Source: Actinomycetota bacterium (lineage in GTDB: Bacteria > Actinomycetota > Acidimicrobiia > Actinomarinales > Actinomarinaceae). Taken from it: DNA of 7,767 nucleotides. Below are positions 1-5,417 of the stretch, one piece after another. Position 1 is the stretch's first letter. Each line of letters begins with the position of its first letter. The notes under the pieces are model-generated. The model saw nothing but the letters and a program-made list of their open reading frames with translations. It searched no databases and had not been told where the DNA came from. Both the position numbers and the translations under genes were made by a program. The DNA is taken from assembly GCA_002724835.1 (NCBI GenBank), contig PBPX01000013.1, positions 1 through 7,767 on the forward strand, given 5' to 3'.

Positions 1-14
1 GGTTTACAAACACT

Positions 15-308
15 GTGAGTATAGACTTTACGAGGCACATGATCCTCGTGCAATGTATGGAGATGATTATGAATGATCCGTATTCACCTAGCGGTTGGGA
101 TATTGAAGGGCATGGCTCTGTAGATGTAGGAGACTTGCTCTTTGATGATGTGCAATTAATATGGCTTTGTCTTGATGAGATTACACTAGAGCCTGTAACT
201 GGTGATCCAATGGAGACTAAGTTAGAGCCTGTGTTCTGGCTATCAAGCAAAGACTTGGATTATTCAGTGGAGTTGTCCGAAAGCGAGTTAATCCCTTACC
301 TGAACTAA
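15..308 (+). CDS. Small, strongly acidic protein of unknown function (may be 5' partial)
   Basis: I do not recognise this protein. It is 97 residues if GTG at 15 is used. The frame is open to the left edge, so the true start could lie outside the window. Inside the window, the best-placed ribosome site is GGAG at 59-62, six bases before ATG 69, which would give 79 residues. No such site precedes GTG 15. The product is very acidic: by hand count 20 Asp/Glu against 3 Lys/Arg in the 97-residue form, spread over its length. I see no signal peptide, membrane segment or metal motif. The stop at 306-308 is four bases before the next gene, and the ArdC-type gene follows that. Small acidic proteins near anti-restriction genes are sometimes DNA mimics (Ocr, ArdA), but nothing here proves that. 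The gene itself is likely real; its start and role are uncertain. Confidence 0.6.
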   Translation: MSIDFTRHMILVQCMEMIMNDPYSPSGWDIEGHGSVDVGDLLFDDVQLIWLCLDEITLEPVTGDPMETKLEPVFWLSSKDLDYSVELSESELIPYLN

Positions 309-312
309 TGTT

Positions 313-603
313 ATGACTAAAAAAGAAAGATGGTGGAAATGGCACAAAGATAATCCACAAGTCTACGAACTTTTTGAAAAGTTTACTTTTGAGGCTATTG
401 GTAGCGGAAGAGAACACTTTTCTCACTGGTTGATTATGAATCGTATCAGATGGGAAACCGCTATCAAGACAACTGGCCCTGTATTTAAGATTAGTAATGA
501 TTATATAGCGTATTATGCTAGGCTATTTATGTCATTACATCCCGAATACAAAGGGTTTTTTAAGATCAAAAAGATGAAAGAGGAATCCAATGAAGAACGG
601 TAG
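313..603 (+). CDS. Small conserved-looking phage protein of unknown function
   Basis: This 96-residue protein resembles a small hypothetical family often seen in phage early regions. I recall the pattern 'phenylalanine-rich helix, then RIRWETA, then TTG..FKI, then YYARLFM..HPE..GFF' from that family, but I know no function for it. Here RIRWETA is near residues 44-50 and YYARLFM near 67-73. It is rich in Trp, Phe, Lys and Arg with a basic Lys/Glu tail, which suggests a compact, mostly helical protein that might bind nucleic acid; that is inference. ATG 313 is the only good start and its ribosome site is weak, so translation may be coupled to the upstream gene, which stops at 308. It overlaps the ArdC-type gene by 14 bases, and the purine run used by that gene (577-584) lies inside its last codons. 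Confidence 0.75.
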   Translation: MTKKERWWKWHKDNPQVYELFEKFTFEAIGSGREHFSHWLIMNRIRWETAIKTTGPVFKISNDYIAYYARLFMSLHPEYKGFFKIKKMKEESNEER

Positions 604-1540
604 AAAAATAGAAGATGTCTGCGATTTTGTAGTCAAGCCAATCATTGAGGCGCTTGAAGAGGCGGAGCGTGGTAAAAAGATTTCGCCTTGGACTAAGCAA
701 TGGAGAGATGATGGTACTGCCAACACTCTCACTGGGATTCTAGCGCGTAATGGCGTGTCTCGTAGACCTTACAATGGCATTAACTGGTTGATTTTAAATA
801 TGTTTCCAGAGTATAACAGTTCTGATTGGTTTACTCTGAATCAACTCAAGAAACTCACAGGTATGGACAGACCTATACCTGATGGAGAGTTTGAAAATGC
901 AATGAGCATTGTATTCTGGAAGATGATTGACCATCGTACAGAAAGGGACTCCAAAGGTAGACCTAAGAAGTTTCCACTGGCTAAAACCTACCTTGTATGG
1001 AACCGTGACCAGATTCCAGCACTACCAGAGCCAAAACCAGACGTAATACCGCCTGACTTTGACCCTAAGACGGAGATAGACAAGTACCTTACCAACCTAG
1101 ACCTTCGTGGAGGAGTAAATCTAGGAGGAAACCGCGCTTGTTATATCCCATCTCAGGATGCAATATGTTTGCCTTTAAACAGTGCGTTTTTTAATGAGCA
1201 TCAACGTGAAGGAACCAAGGCACATGAGGGTATTCATGCTACTGGTGCTAAACACAGGCTGAATCGCAAGATGGCTAAAGGATGGTTCGATGATGAGGCT
1301 TATGCTTACGAAGAGTTAGTCGCTGAGTTAGGTGCGGCTATGACTTGTGCATATCTTGGTATGCCTCTCACAGAATTACAGCATACTTCGTACATTGCAT
1401 CTTGGTTGAAGCATCTTAAAGATGACCCATCATTCATAATGTCAGCGGCGGCTCATGCAAACAAGGCGTTCAACTATCTGATAGGTGAACACGCTTCCCT
1501 TCAGAGCGAGAGTAAAGAGTCTTTGGCCTATGCCGCTTAG
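590..1540 (+). CDS. ardC: ArdC-type antirestriction protein: ssDNA-binding domain plus zincin metallopeptidase
   Basis: This 316-residue protein matches the two-domain ArdC architecture. The N-terminal half (about residues 8-140) has the typical ArdC ssDNA-binding pattern: a helix, then ISPWTKQW at 31-38, then RRPYNGINWLIL at 58-69, and FPLAKTYLVWN at 128-138. The C-terminal half is a zincin-like peptidase with HEGIH at 212-216 (HExxH zinc and catalytic residues), HRLNR at 222-226, and YEELVAELGAA at 240-250, whose glutamates supply the likely third zinc ligand. ArdC proteins of plasmids and phages bind ssDNA and shield incoming DNA from type I restriction. Both domains are intact and the length is usual. 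ATG 590 is chosen because AAAGAGGA at 577-584 sits five bases upstream. It ends a gene group and is followed by a candidate terminator. The symbol reflects family resemblance; whether the peptidase is active is not shown. Confidence 0.9.
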   Translation: MKNGRKIEDVCDFVVKPIIEALEEAERGKKISPWTKQWRDDGTANTLTGILARNGVSRRPYNGINWLILNMFPEYNSSDWFTLNQLKKLTGMDRPIPDGEFENAMSIVFWKMIDHRTERDSKGRPKKFPLAKTYLVWNRDQIPALPEPKPDVIPPDFDPKTEIDKYLTNLDLRGGVNLGGNRACYIPSQDAICLPLNSAFFNEHQREGTKAHEGIHATGAKHRLNRKMAKGWFDDEAYAYEELVAELGAAMTCAYLGMPLTELQHTSYIASWLKHLKDDPSFIMSAAAHANKAFNYLIGEHASLQSESKESLAYAA

Positions 1541-1561
1541 GTTTATTCTTATTATTTTTAG

Positions 1562-1608
1562 AGACAAGGTTCCGCTGTCTTTTGATACGAGCCTTGTCCT
1601 TTTCTTCT
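1562..1608 (+). terminator. Candidate rho-independent terminator after the ArdC-type gene
   Basis: GACAAGG at 1563-1569 is an exact inverted match to CCTTGTC at 1592-1598, with a T-G pair possible just inside and a loop of about 22 bases. A pyrimidine-rich run (CTTTTCTTCT, 1599-1608) follows directly. It begins 22 bases after the ArdC stop and precedes a promoter, which is where a terminator would be expected. The long loop makes it weaker than a textbook terminator. A second, smaller hairpin is also possible: AGACA 1562-1566 with TGTCT 1576-1580, followed by TTT. It shares the left arm, so the two cannot form together. Confidence 0.55.
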
Positions 1609-1620
1609 GGAATACTCATA

Positions 1621-1636
1621 AGTAATATTTATTACT
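1621..1636. repeat. 16-base palindrome, candidate operator
   Basis: AGTAATA at 1621-1627 and TATTACT at 1630-1636 are perfect inverted arms separated by TT. The site is AT-rich, lies in non-coding DNA, and covers the place where the -35 element of the upstream promoter candidate (-10 at 1654-1659) would lie. That placement suits a dimeric repressor or activator. AT-rich DNA yields such palindromes by chance, so this is a candidate only. Confidence 0.4.
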
Positions 1637-1650
1637 ACTATAAATGGTAC

Positions 1651-1659
1651 TGATATACT
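1651..1659 (+). promoter_or_regulatory. Weak extended -10 promoter candidate (upstream)
   Basis: TGATATACT fits the extended -10 form TGnTATAmT, with the hexamer TATACT at 1654-1659. No good -35 lies 16-18 bases upstream; the best is about 3 of 6 matches (ATTACT at 1631-1636). It would give a leader of about 125 bases before ATG 1791. It is the weaker of two candidates in this control region. Confidence 0.3.
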
Positions 1660-1668
1660 TACACACAC

Positions 1669-1692
1669 GTTAATACCTCTCATAGTTAATAC
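1669..1692. repeat. Direct repeat GTTAATAC, two copies
   Basis: GTTAATAC occurs at 1669-1676 and again at 1685-1692, so the copies start 16 bases apart, about one and a half helical turns. Both lie between the two promoter candidates. They may be binding sites for one regulator, but eight-base repeats in AT-rich DNA can arise by chance. Confidence 0.3.
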
Positions 1693-1706
1693 ACTTTACC
1701 ACTTTT

Positions 1707-1732
1707 TTGACATAATTAGGCAGTTCTGTCAA
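1707..1732. promoter_or_regulatory. Imperfect 26-base palindrome over the promoter -35 region, candidate operator
   Basis: TTGACA at 1707-1712 and TGTCAA at 1727-1732 are perfect inverted arms. Across the whole 26 bases, 10 of 13 symmetric pairs match, centred between 1719 and 1720. The right arm overlaps the -35 element (CTGTCA, 1726-1731) of the main promoter candidate, so a bound dimer would compete with RNA polymerase. This is the typical geometry of a phage repressor site. No regulator is identified in the window. Confidence 0.45.
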
Positions 1733-1755
1733 TTGGATTACCTATATGGTATAAT
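1726..1755 (+). promoter_or_regulatory. Sigma70-type promoter with extended -10 for the downstream operon
   Basis: A perfect TATAAT is at 1750-1755, preceded by TGG at 1747-1749, giving the extended -10 form TGnTATAAT. A 4-of-6 match to the -35 consensus, CTGTCA, is at 1726-1731 with an 18-base spacer. Transcription would start near 1761-1763, giving a leader of roughly 30 bases to ATG 1791, which includes the strong ribosome site AGAGGGG (1778-1784). Every gene from 1791 to the right edge lies downstream on the same strand with no further gap over 40 bases, so this is the likely operon promoter. Confidence 0.65.
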
Positions 1756-1790
1756 AGTGGTAGAGTGTATATACTATAGAGGGGTCTTTT

Positions 1791-2285
1791 ATGAAAGCAT
1801 ACGAAATTGTAACCAGAAGAGCGGAAGATTACGCTAATAGAAACCAACCAAATGATGTAAAACTTCAGCCCACGCACAAAGATGGGGCGTTAAACCTTAT
1901 ACTTGAATGTATATCTTGGCTTGATCGTATGCCGGGAACCAAGGAAAGGAAAGCGCCATACACCAAGAGAATGTGGGAAGCGTATCTCAAGGCTCAGACC
2001 AATGAGAAGTCTGATGACACTATGATAGTACCTCAAATGATAGGAGGTAATAGAGTAGAATACCTAGAAGATGTGACTTATGATACTTCTTCTCTGGCTG
2101 ATAGTGGTATAGGTACTGGTGGTTTAGGTTACGCCAGTGTTAAAATGAAATACATGGGGACAGCAAACATGAAAGGAAAGAAAGACCCTTATTGGAATCC
2201 ACCAAAACCAACTAAAGCAAGGACTCTTGATGGAAAAGAAAAGACTAGGGCTTATACTGAATACCTTGCTAAAAGAAAGAGATAA
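1791..2285 (+). CDS. Unknown phage protein, first gene of the operon
   Basis: I do not recognise this 164-residue protein. Its first 75 or so residues look helical and charged (KAYEIVTRRAEDYANR, then LNLILECISWLDRMPG and MWEAYLKAQ). The middle carries a glycine-rich stretch (DSGIGTGGLGYAS, about residues 104-116), and the last 35 residues are very basic and proline-rich, with many Lys and Arg, so contact with nucleic acid is plausible. There is no cysteine cluster or membrane segment. ATG 1791 is well supported: AGAGGGG at 1778-1784 lies six bases upstream, just after the main promoter. Being first in the operon with a strong ribosome site suggests it is needed early and in quantity. Its stop is two bases before the next gene. 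Confidence 0.75.
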   Translation: MKAYEIVTRRAEDYANRNQPNDVKLQPTHKDGALNLILECISWLDRMPGTKERKAPYTKRMWEAYLKAQTNEKSDDTMIVPQMIGGNRVEYLEDVTYDTSSLADSGIGTGGLGYASVKMKYMGTANMKGKKDPYWNPPKPTKARTLDGKEKTRAYTEYLAKRKR

Positions 2286-2287
2286 TA

Positions 2288-2602
2288 ATGCACCACTTAT
2301 GTAGCAAATGCCAACGCCCTGCTACCCATGCACAACATAATCTGTGTGACAAGTGTTGGGTGTTAAAGTATTCTACTCAGTATTACAATGGTAAATCCAC
2401 AAAATATACTGATATGTTTAAAGATTCAATCGGAGAAATGGGCAAACAAGAAGGTGAGTCTAGGGAAGATTGGTTCAAGCGATGCGAAGATCATGTAAGG
2501 AGTAAAGGATTTGCGCCCACAGTCAGCAAAATCAAAGGGAAGATGGCTCCAGAAATGGGTGGTTCAGATGATACTGAACGTGTACAAGAGTCTGGAACCT
2601 GA
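2288..2602 (+). CDS. Small C4 zinc-finger protein
   Basis: This 104-residue protein begins with two CxxC pairs, C5-x2-C8 and C20-x2-C23 (CSKC ... CDKC), the spacing of a small four-cysteine zinc ribbon or knuckle. The rest is polar: a Tyr/Lys/Thr region, an acidic helix with EDWFKRCEDHVRSKGF near residues 59-74, and a disordered-looking tail rich in Lys, Gly and Asp. Such proteins commonly bind DNA or act as adaptors, but I cannot assign a role. It follows the previous gene by two bases with only a weak site (AAAGAGA) upstream, so translation is probably coupled. Its last 92 bases overlap the next gene in another frame, so its tail and the nuclease's N-terminus are written in the same DNA. 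Confidence 0.7.
   Translation: MHHLCSKCQRPATHAQHNLCDKCWVLKYSTQYYNGKSTKYTDMFKDSIGEMGKQEGESREDWFKRCEDHVRSKGFAPTVSKIKGKMAPEMGGSDDTERVQESGT
2496..2502 (+). promoter_or_regulatory. Ribosome binding site that selects a TTG start
   Basis: TAAGGAG at 2496-2502 is a near-perfect Shine-Dalgarno sequence lying eight bases before TTG 2511, inside the zinc-finger gene. An in-frame stop (TAA, 2496-2498) directly precedes it in the nuclease frame, so TTG 2511 is the earliest usable start. The later ATG at 2568 has no comparable site and would remove a conserved-looking N-terminal stretch. Confidence 0.65.
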
Positions 2603-2876
2603 CGATGTTAAGTCAACAAGTATGGGTGCATCTGGCGAAGATGTGCAACTATCACCATACGCTAGGAAACTCTTTAGTTATAGTGTAGAATGTAAGAACC
2701 AAGAGAGGTTAAACTTTTGGGGCTGTTGGGATCAGACAGTCTCAAACGCAGGAGACTACGAGCCTGCCATGTTTGTAAAGAAAAATCGTAGAGAGGTGCT
2801 TGTTGCTATACGAGCAGAACATTTCTTTAAACTTATGGAGAAAACAAATGCCGAGAATGTACAGACCGACGACTGA
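2511..2876 (+). CDS. Small PD-(D/E)XK-type nuclease, possible junction resolvase
   Basis: This 121-residue protein matches a small phage nuclease family I recognise by its pattern: SAKSKGRWLQKWV at residues 5-17, then LEPDDVKSTSMGASGEDVQLSP at 28-49, then YSVECKNQERLN at 57-68, then a basic KKNRRE near 90-95. Asp44 in GED and E60-C-K62 fit the D...ExK core of restriction-endonuclease-like folds, with Gln75 as a possible further active-site residue. Relatives are usually labelled endonuclease or Holliday junction resolvase-like; substrate choice cannot be read from sequence. Starting at TTG 2511 keeps the SAKSKGRxLQ segment, and TAAGGAG lies eight bases upstream. It overlaps the zinc-finger gene by 92 bases and the next gene by 29. 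A role in resolving or cutting branched replication or recombination products fits the operon. Confidence 0.75.
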   Translation: MRPQSAKSKGRWLQKWVVQMILNVYKSLEPDDVKSTSMGASGEDVQLSPYARKLFSYSVECKNQERLNFWGCWDQTVSNAGDYEPAMFVKKNRREVLVAIRAEHFFKLMEKTNAENVQTDD

Positions 2877-3087
2877 CATGGTGAACTTTGCTAACAGTAT
2901 CCTTGGTGGATGGGGCGATGCAATGAACGAAGCCATGCGTCCAGAAGAGGGAGCAATCAGAGTGATGCAGGAAACCAAGACGGTTAAGGTTAAATGTGTA
3001 TATCCTGAGCCTGACGATGGTGTATCCTACTCATGGATTAAGGTAGAAGAACCTAAAGAAACTGAATCTTATGGAGGGTCTAAATGA
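2848..3087 (+). CDS. Small unknown protein
   Basis: I do not recognise this 79-residue product. The frame is open further upstream to a TTG at 2800, but ATG 2848 is preferred because GGAG at 2837-2840 sits seven bases before it, and because the extra residues would lie inside the nuclease gene. The N-terminal half may be helical (MVNFANSILGGWGDAMNEAM), and the C-terminal half looks like beta strands with acidic turns (TVKVKCVYPEPDDGVSYSWIKVEEP). No metal or membrane motif is visible. The stop overlaps the next start as ATGA at 3084-3087, and a strong GGAGGG (3073-3078) for that next gene lies within its final codons. Confidence 0.65.
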   Translation: MPRMYRPTTDMVNFANSILGGWGDAMNEAMRPEEGAIRVMQETKTVKVKCVYPEPDDGVSYSWIKVEEPKETESYGGSK

Positions 3088-3488
3088 CCACTAAAAATGA
3101 TATGTTGCGTGAGTTGTTCTTGGCTAACGGACTTGTCAAGGGTGAGGATACCCATGAGTTAAAGTTCGGTGGCCGTGGCCTTACCATCATTACTAGGAAC
3201 GGTATCGAAAAGATACAGTACCACAATGATATTAGGGTGACATACCACGTTGAGAAAATGGAGCCTGACTTTGTTGTTATCAGGGCTGTTGCAACCAAGG
3301 GTGACGTTACTGTAGAAACCTTTGGCGAATCATCCCCGAAGAATACAAAGCAGACTTATCCTGTAGCGATGGCAGAAAAACGCGCATTGTCTCGCGCTGT
3401 CTTAAAGATTACAGGGTTCTATAAGTTTGGTGTGTTTGGTGAAGATGAATCAGATGATTTCAAACGTAAGGCTAAGGAGGCCGCATGA
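3084..3488 (+). CDS. Possible Rad52/Sak-like ssDNA annealing protein
   Basis: This 134-residue protein has a beta-rich front half (GGRGLTIITRNGIEKIQYHNDIRVTYHVEKMEPDFVVIRAVATKGDVTVETFGE) followed by a helix pattern, YPVAMAEKRALSRAVLKITGF at about residues 92-112, and an acidic end (GEDESDDF). I recall phage proteins with this same 'AMAEKRAxSRAVLKLxGF' block. The helix after the strands, with its A-x-x-x-R-A-x-x-R-A spacing, is reminiscent of Rad52/Sak/DdrA-type annealing proteins. That link is a weak analogy, not a demonstrated homology. The protein is shorter than most annealases. Its position among a nuclease, a RecB-like exonuclease and an SSB-tail protein supports a role in recombination. 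The start at 3084 is well supported by GGAGGG at 3073-3078 and an ATGA overlap. If the guess is wrong, it is a conserved hypothetical protein. Confidence 0.6.
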   Translation: MTTKNDMLRELFLANGLVKGEDTHELKFGGRGLTIITRNGIEKIQYHNDIRVTYHVEKMEPDFVVIRAVATKGDVTVETFGESSPKNTKQTYPVAMAEKRALSRAVLKITGFYKFGVFGEDESDDFKRKAKEAA

Positions 3489-3754
3489 ACGTAAGAAAAA
3501 AGAACGCAAAGGAAAGAGAGTACGATCAAGCAGAACTAAACAAAGCAAAGTATGACTTGGCTGAAGAGGCTGTTAAGTTTGCACAAGAATTTGCTGAGTG
3601 TGATGGCGATGTATTCTACTCAACGTATAAGGAATTCTCTAACAAGGCATGGTATTACGAGAGAGAGAAAGAGAACAGTGCAATGCCCAGTGTAGGTGAT
3701 ACTTGGGATTGGGAGAACAAAGTATGTGGAGCGTATAGATACCGTGACATTTAA
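3485..3754 (+). CDS. Small charged helical protein of unknown function
   Basis: I do not recognise this 89-residue product. The first 40 or so residues are dense in Lys, Glu, Arg and Ala and are probably one long helix; the second half is aromatic and acidic (VFYSTYKEFSNKAWYYERE, then DTWDWENKVCGAYRYRDI). It starts through an ATGA junction with the previous gene, behind the excellent ribosome site AAGGAGG at 3474-3480, so strong translation is expected. Its last bases overlap the start of the ribonucleotide reductase gene, and the purine patch GGGAG at 3711-3715 that may serve that gene lies inside it. Whether it works with the reductase cannot be told from the sequence; adjacency is the only hint. 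Confidence 0.7.
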   Translation: MNVRKKNAKEREYDQAELNKAKYDLAEEAVKFAQEFAECDGDVFYSTYKEFSNKAWYYEREKENSAMPSVGDTWDWENKVCGAYRYRDI

Positions 3755-5417
3755 GACAGAACTAGGAACCAACATATTCCGACAGAAGTACGCCAGTAAT
3801 CAGTACGAGACATGGAGTGACAAGGCTCACTCTATTGTCAACAGTGTATGCGGGACATCAGATAACAAGATGAACCGCATCATGGAGTTGGATGATCTTG
3901 ATGAGGCGTATAATATTATCAACAACCAAGAGTTCTTTCCCGGTGGTAGATACCTATGGTACGCAGGGAGGGATGCAAGGTTCTACAACAACTGCTACCT
4001 ACTCAGGGCTGAAGAAGATACCAGAGAGGAGTGGGCTGATCTGTGGAAAAGAGCAGGCTCTTGCCTTATGACAGGGGGAGGGATCGGTATTGATGTAAGT
4101 AAGTTCCGTCCCTCTGGCAGGCCATTGACTAGGACAGGAGGTGTATCCTCTGGCCCTCTGCCGTGGCTTGAGGCTGTCAATGCCATTGGTCGTGAGGTTA
4201 TGCAGGGTGGTAGCCGTAGATCAGCACTGTATGGCAGTATGAACTGGCAACATGAGGACATCTGGGACTTCATGACAATGAAGAACTGGCATGACATCCC
4301 CATACAGGGAGCGTTCAAGGAGGATGGTAGTCCGTTCACCGTGGCTGATGCCAAGATGAATGACTTTAACTACAAGGCTCCGCTTGACCAGATGAATATT
4401 AGTATCAACTACGACGATGCTTGGCTACAGAACATGGATCATCCAGTCTTTGAGACTAATGTACGTCAGGCTATGATGACTGGTGAACCGGGATTCTCAT
4501 TTAACTTTGGAGAAAAGCAGAATGAAACGCTACGCAATGCTTGTACAGAGATTACGAGTGAAGATGATAGTGATGTATGTAATCTTGGTAGCATTAATAT
4601 GGCGAACATTGACACGATTGAGAGGTTTCGGGAAGTCGTTAATGTCGCCAGTAAATTCCTTGTTTGTGGACTTCACCGCGCTCAGTTACCATACGAAAAA
4701 GTCTACGAAACCAGACGAAAAAACAGTAGACTAGGCTTAGGTCTTATGGGTATGCACGAATGGCTGTTGAAACGTGGATACAAATATGAGATGGTTGATG
4801 AACTCAAACAGTGGCTAAAGGTATACAAAGATGAATCAGAACGATCTGCTAACAAACACTGTGCGAGACTTTTTCTTGCCCCACCTAAAGGGTATAGAGC
4901 AATTGCTCCAACAGGGACAATTAGTATCCTCGCCGGGACAACTTCTGGAGTGGAGCCAATTTACGCAGTCGCATACCGCAGACGTTACCTATCAGGTAGC
5001 AAACGATGGCTCAATCAGTATAACGTTGAAACTATCGCCGTTGAACTCCAAGAAAGATACGGACTAAGCAATGAACAGATGGATACCATTGAGTCCTCTA
5101 TCACTCTTGCGAAGGAGCCAGAGAAGAGGATCAAGTTTCAGTATGAACTACAGAAGTATGTAGATCATGCGATTAGTTCTACTGTAAACCTTCCTGCTTG
5201 GGGTTCAGAGGAGAACAATGAGGAACTTGTTGATTCATTCAGCGGTATCATCAAGAAGTATGCTCATGGATTGAGGGGCTTGACGTTCTATCCTGATGGA
5301 TCAAGGGGTGGTCAGCCGTTGACTCCTTGCTCATGGGAGGAAGCGATGTCCAAACGTGGTGTTGTCTACGAGGATAACACTGAGGAACAATGTCTAAGCG
5401 GAGTGTGTGGAATATGA
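3726..5417 (+). CDS. nrdJ: Class II (adenosylcobalamin-dependent) ribonucleotide reductase
   Basis: The product reduces ribonucleotides to deoxyribonucleotides for phage DNA synthesis. Numbering from GTG 3726 (563 residues), the substrate-site motif FFPGGRYLWYAGR is at 70-82, and NNC at 88-90 gives a likely first redox cysteine. The active-site Asn-x-Cys-x-Glu is N271-C273-E275 (NACTEI). DVCNLGSIN carries the partner cysteine C285, and PTGTISILAGTTSGVEP at 395-411 is the phosphate-binding loop region. The C-terminal pair C556/C561 (CLSGVCGI) is the usual shuttle that takes electrons from thioredoxin-like donors. No glycyl-radical motif (class III) and no class I partner subunit is seen, hence class II by inference. 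The protein is compact, with no ATP-cone. The start is uncertain: the frame opens at GTG 3696 without a ribosome site; GTG 3726 has GGGAG ten bases upstream; GTG 3744 is also possible. The family call is secure. Confidence 0.9.
   Translation: MERIDTVTFKTELGTNIFRQKYASNQYETWSDKAHSIVNSVCGTSDNKMNRIMELDDLDEAYNIINNQEFFPGGRYLWYAGRDARFYNNCYLLRAEEDTREEWADLWKRAGSCLMTGGGIGIDVSKFRPSGRPLTRTGGVSSGPLPWLEAVNAIGREVMQGGSRRSALYGSMNWQHEDIWDFMTMKNWHDIPIQGAFKEDGSPFTVADAKMNDFNYKAPLDQMNISINYDDAWLQNMDHPVFETNVRQAMMTGEPGFSFNFGEKQNETLRNACTEITSEDDSDVCNLGSINMANIDTIERFREVVNVASKFLVCGLHRAQLPYEKVYETRRKNSRLGLGLMGMHEWLLKRGYKYEMVDELKQWLKVYKDESERSANKHCARLFLAPPKGYRAIAPTGTISILAGTTSGVEPIYAVAYRRRYLSGSKRWLNQYNVETIAVELQERYGLSNEQMDTIESSITLAKEPEKRIKFQYELQKYVDHAISSTVNLPAWGSEENNEELVDSFSGIIKKYAHGLRGLTFYPDGSRGGQPLTPCSWEEAMSKRGVVYEDNTEEQCLSGVCGI

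Noticed and set aside
6..17. 12-base repeat ACAAACACTGTG, also present near 4854-4865
   Set aside because: The second copy is within conserved reductase coding sequence and no further copies were seen; it is probably chance.
217..426. Minus-strand open frame of 69 residues, with others at 535-732, 2742-2978, 3080-3298 and 7249-7431
   Set aside because: All lie opposite well-supported plus-strand genes, lack ribosome sites and have no recognisable domains.
1707..1712. Perfect TTGACA as a -35 element
   Set aside because: No acceptable -10 hexamer lies 15-19 bases downstream; the strong TATAAT at 1750 is too far. It is better explained as one arm of the palindrome.
1770..1775. TATACT as a third -10 element
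   Set aside because: Transcription would begin in or after the ribosome site of the 1791 gene, so it could not serve that gene well.
1541..1790. tRNA, small RNA gene or CRISPR array in the only large non-coding stretch
   Set aside because: No cloverleaf, no regularly spaced repeats and no further stable fold beyond the terminator hairpins could be seen by eye.
3995..4354. A 119-residue open frame on the minus strand
   Set aside because: It lies wholly inside the ribonucleotide reductase gene, has no ribosome site, and its sequence has no recognisable family; it is a shadow of the plus-strand gene.
4483..4734. An 83-residue plus-strand open frame inside the reductase gene
   Set aside because: It is out of frame with conserved reductase motifs, including the active-site NACTE, and shows no family pattern of its own.
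4831..5067. A 78-residue plus-strand open frame inside the reductase gene
   Set aside because: It overlaps the conserved PTGTIS...GTTSGVEP coding region in another frame and has no independent support.
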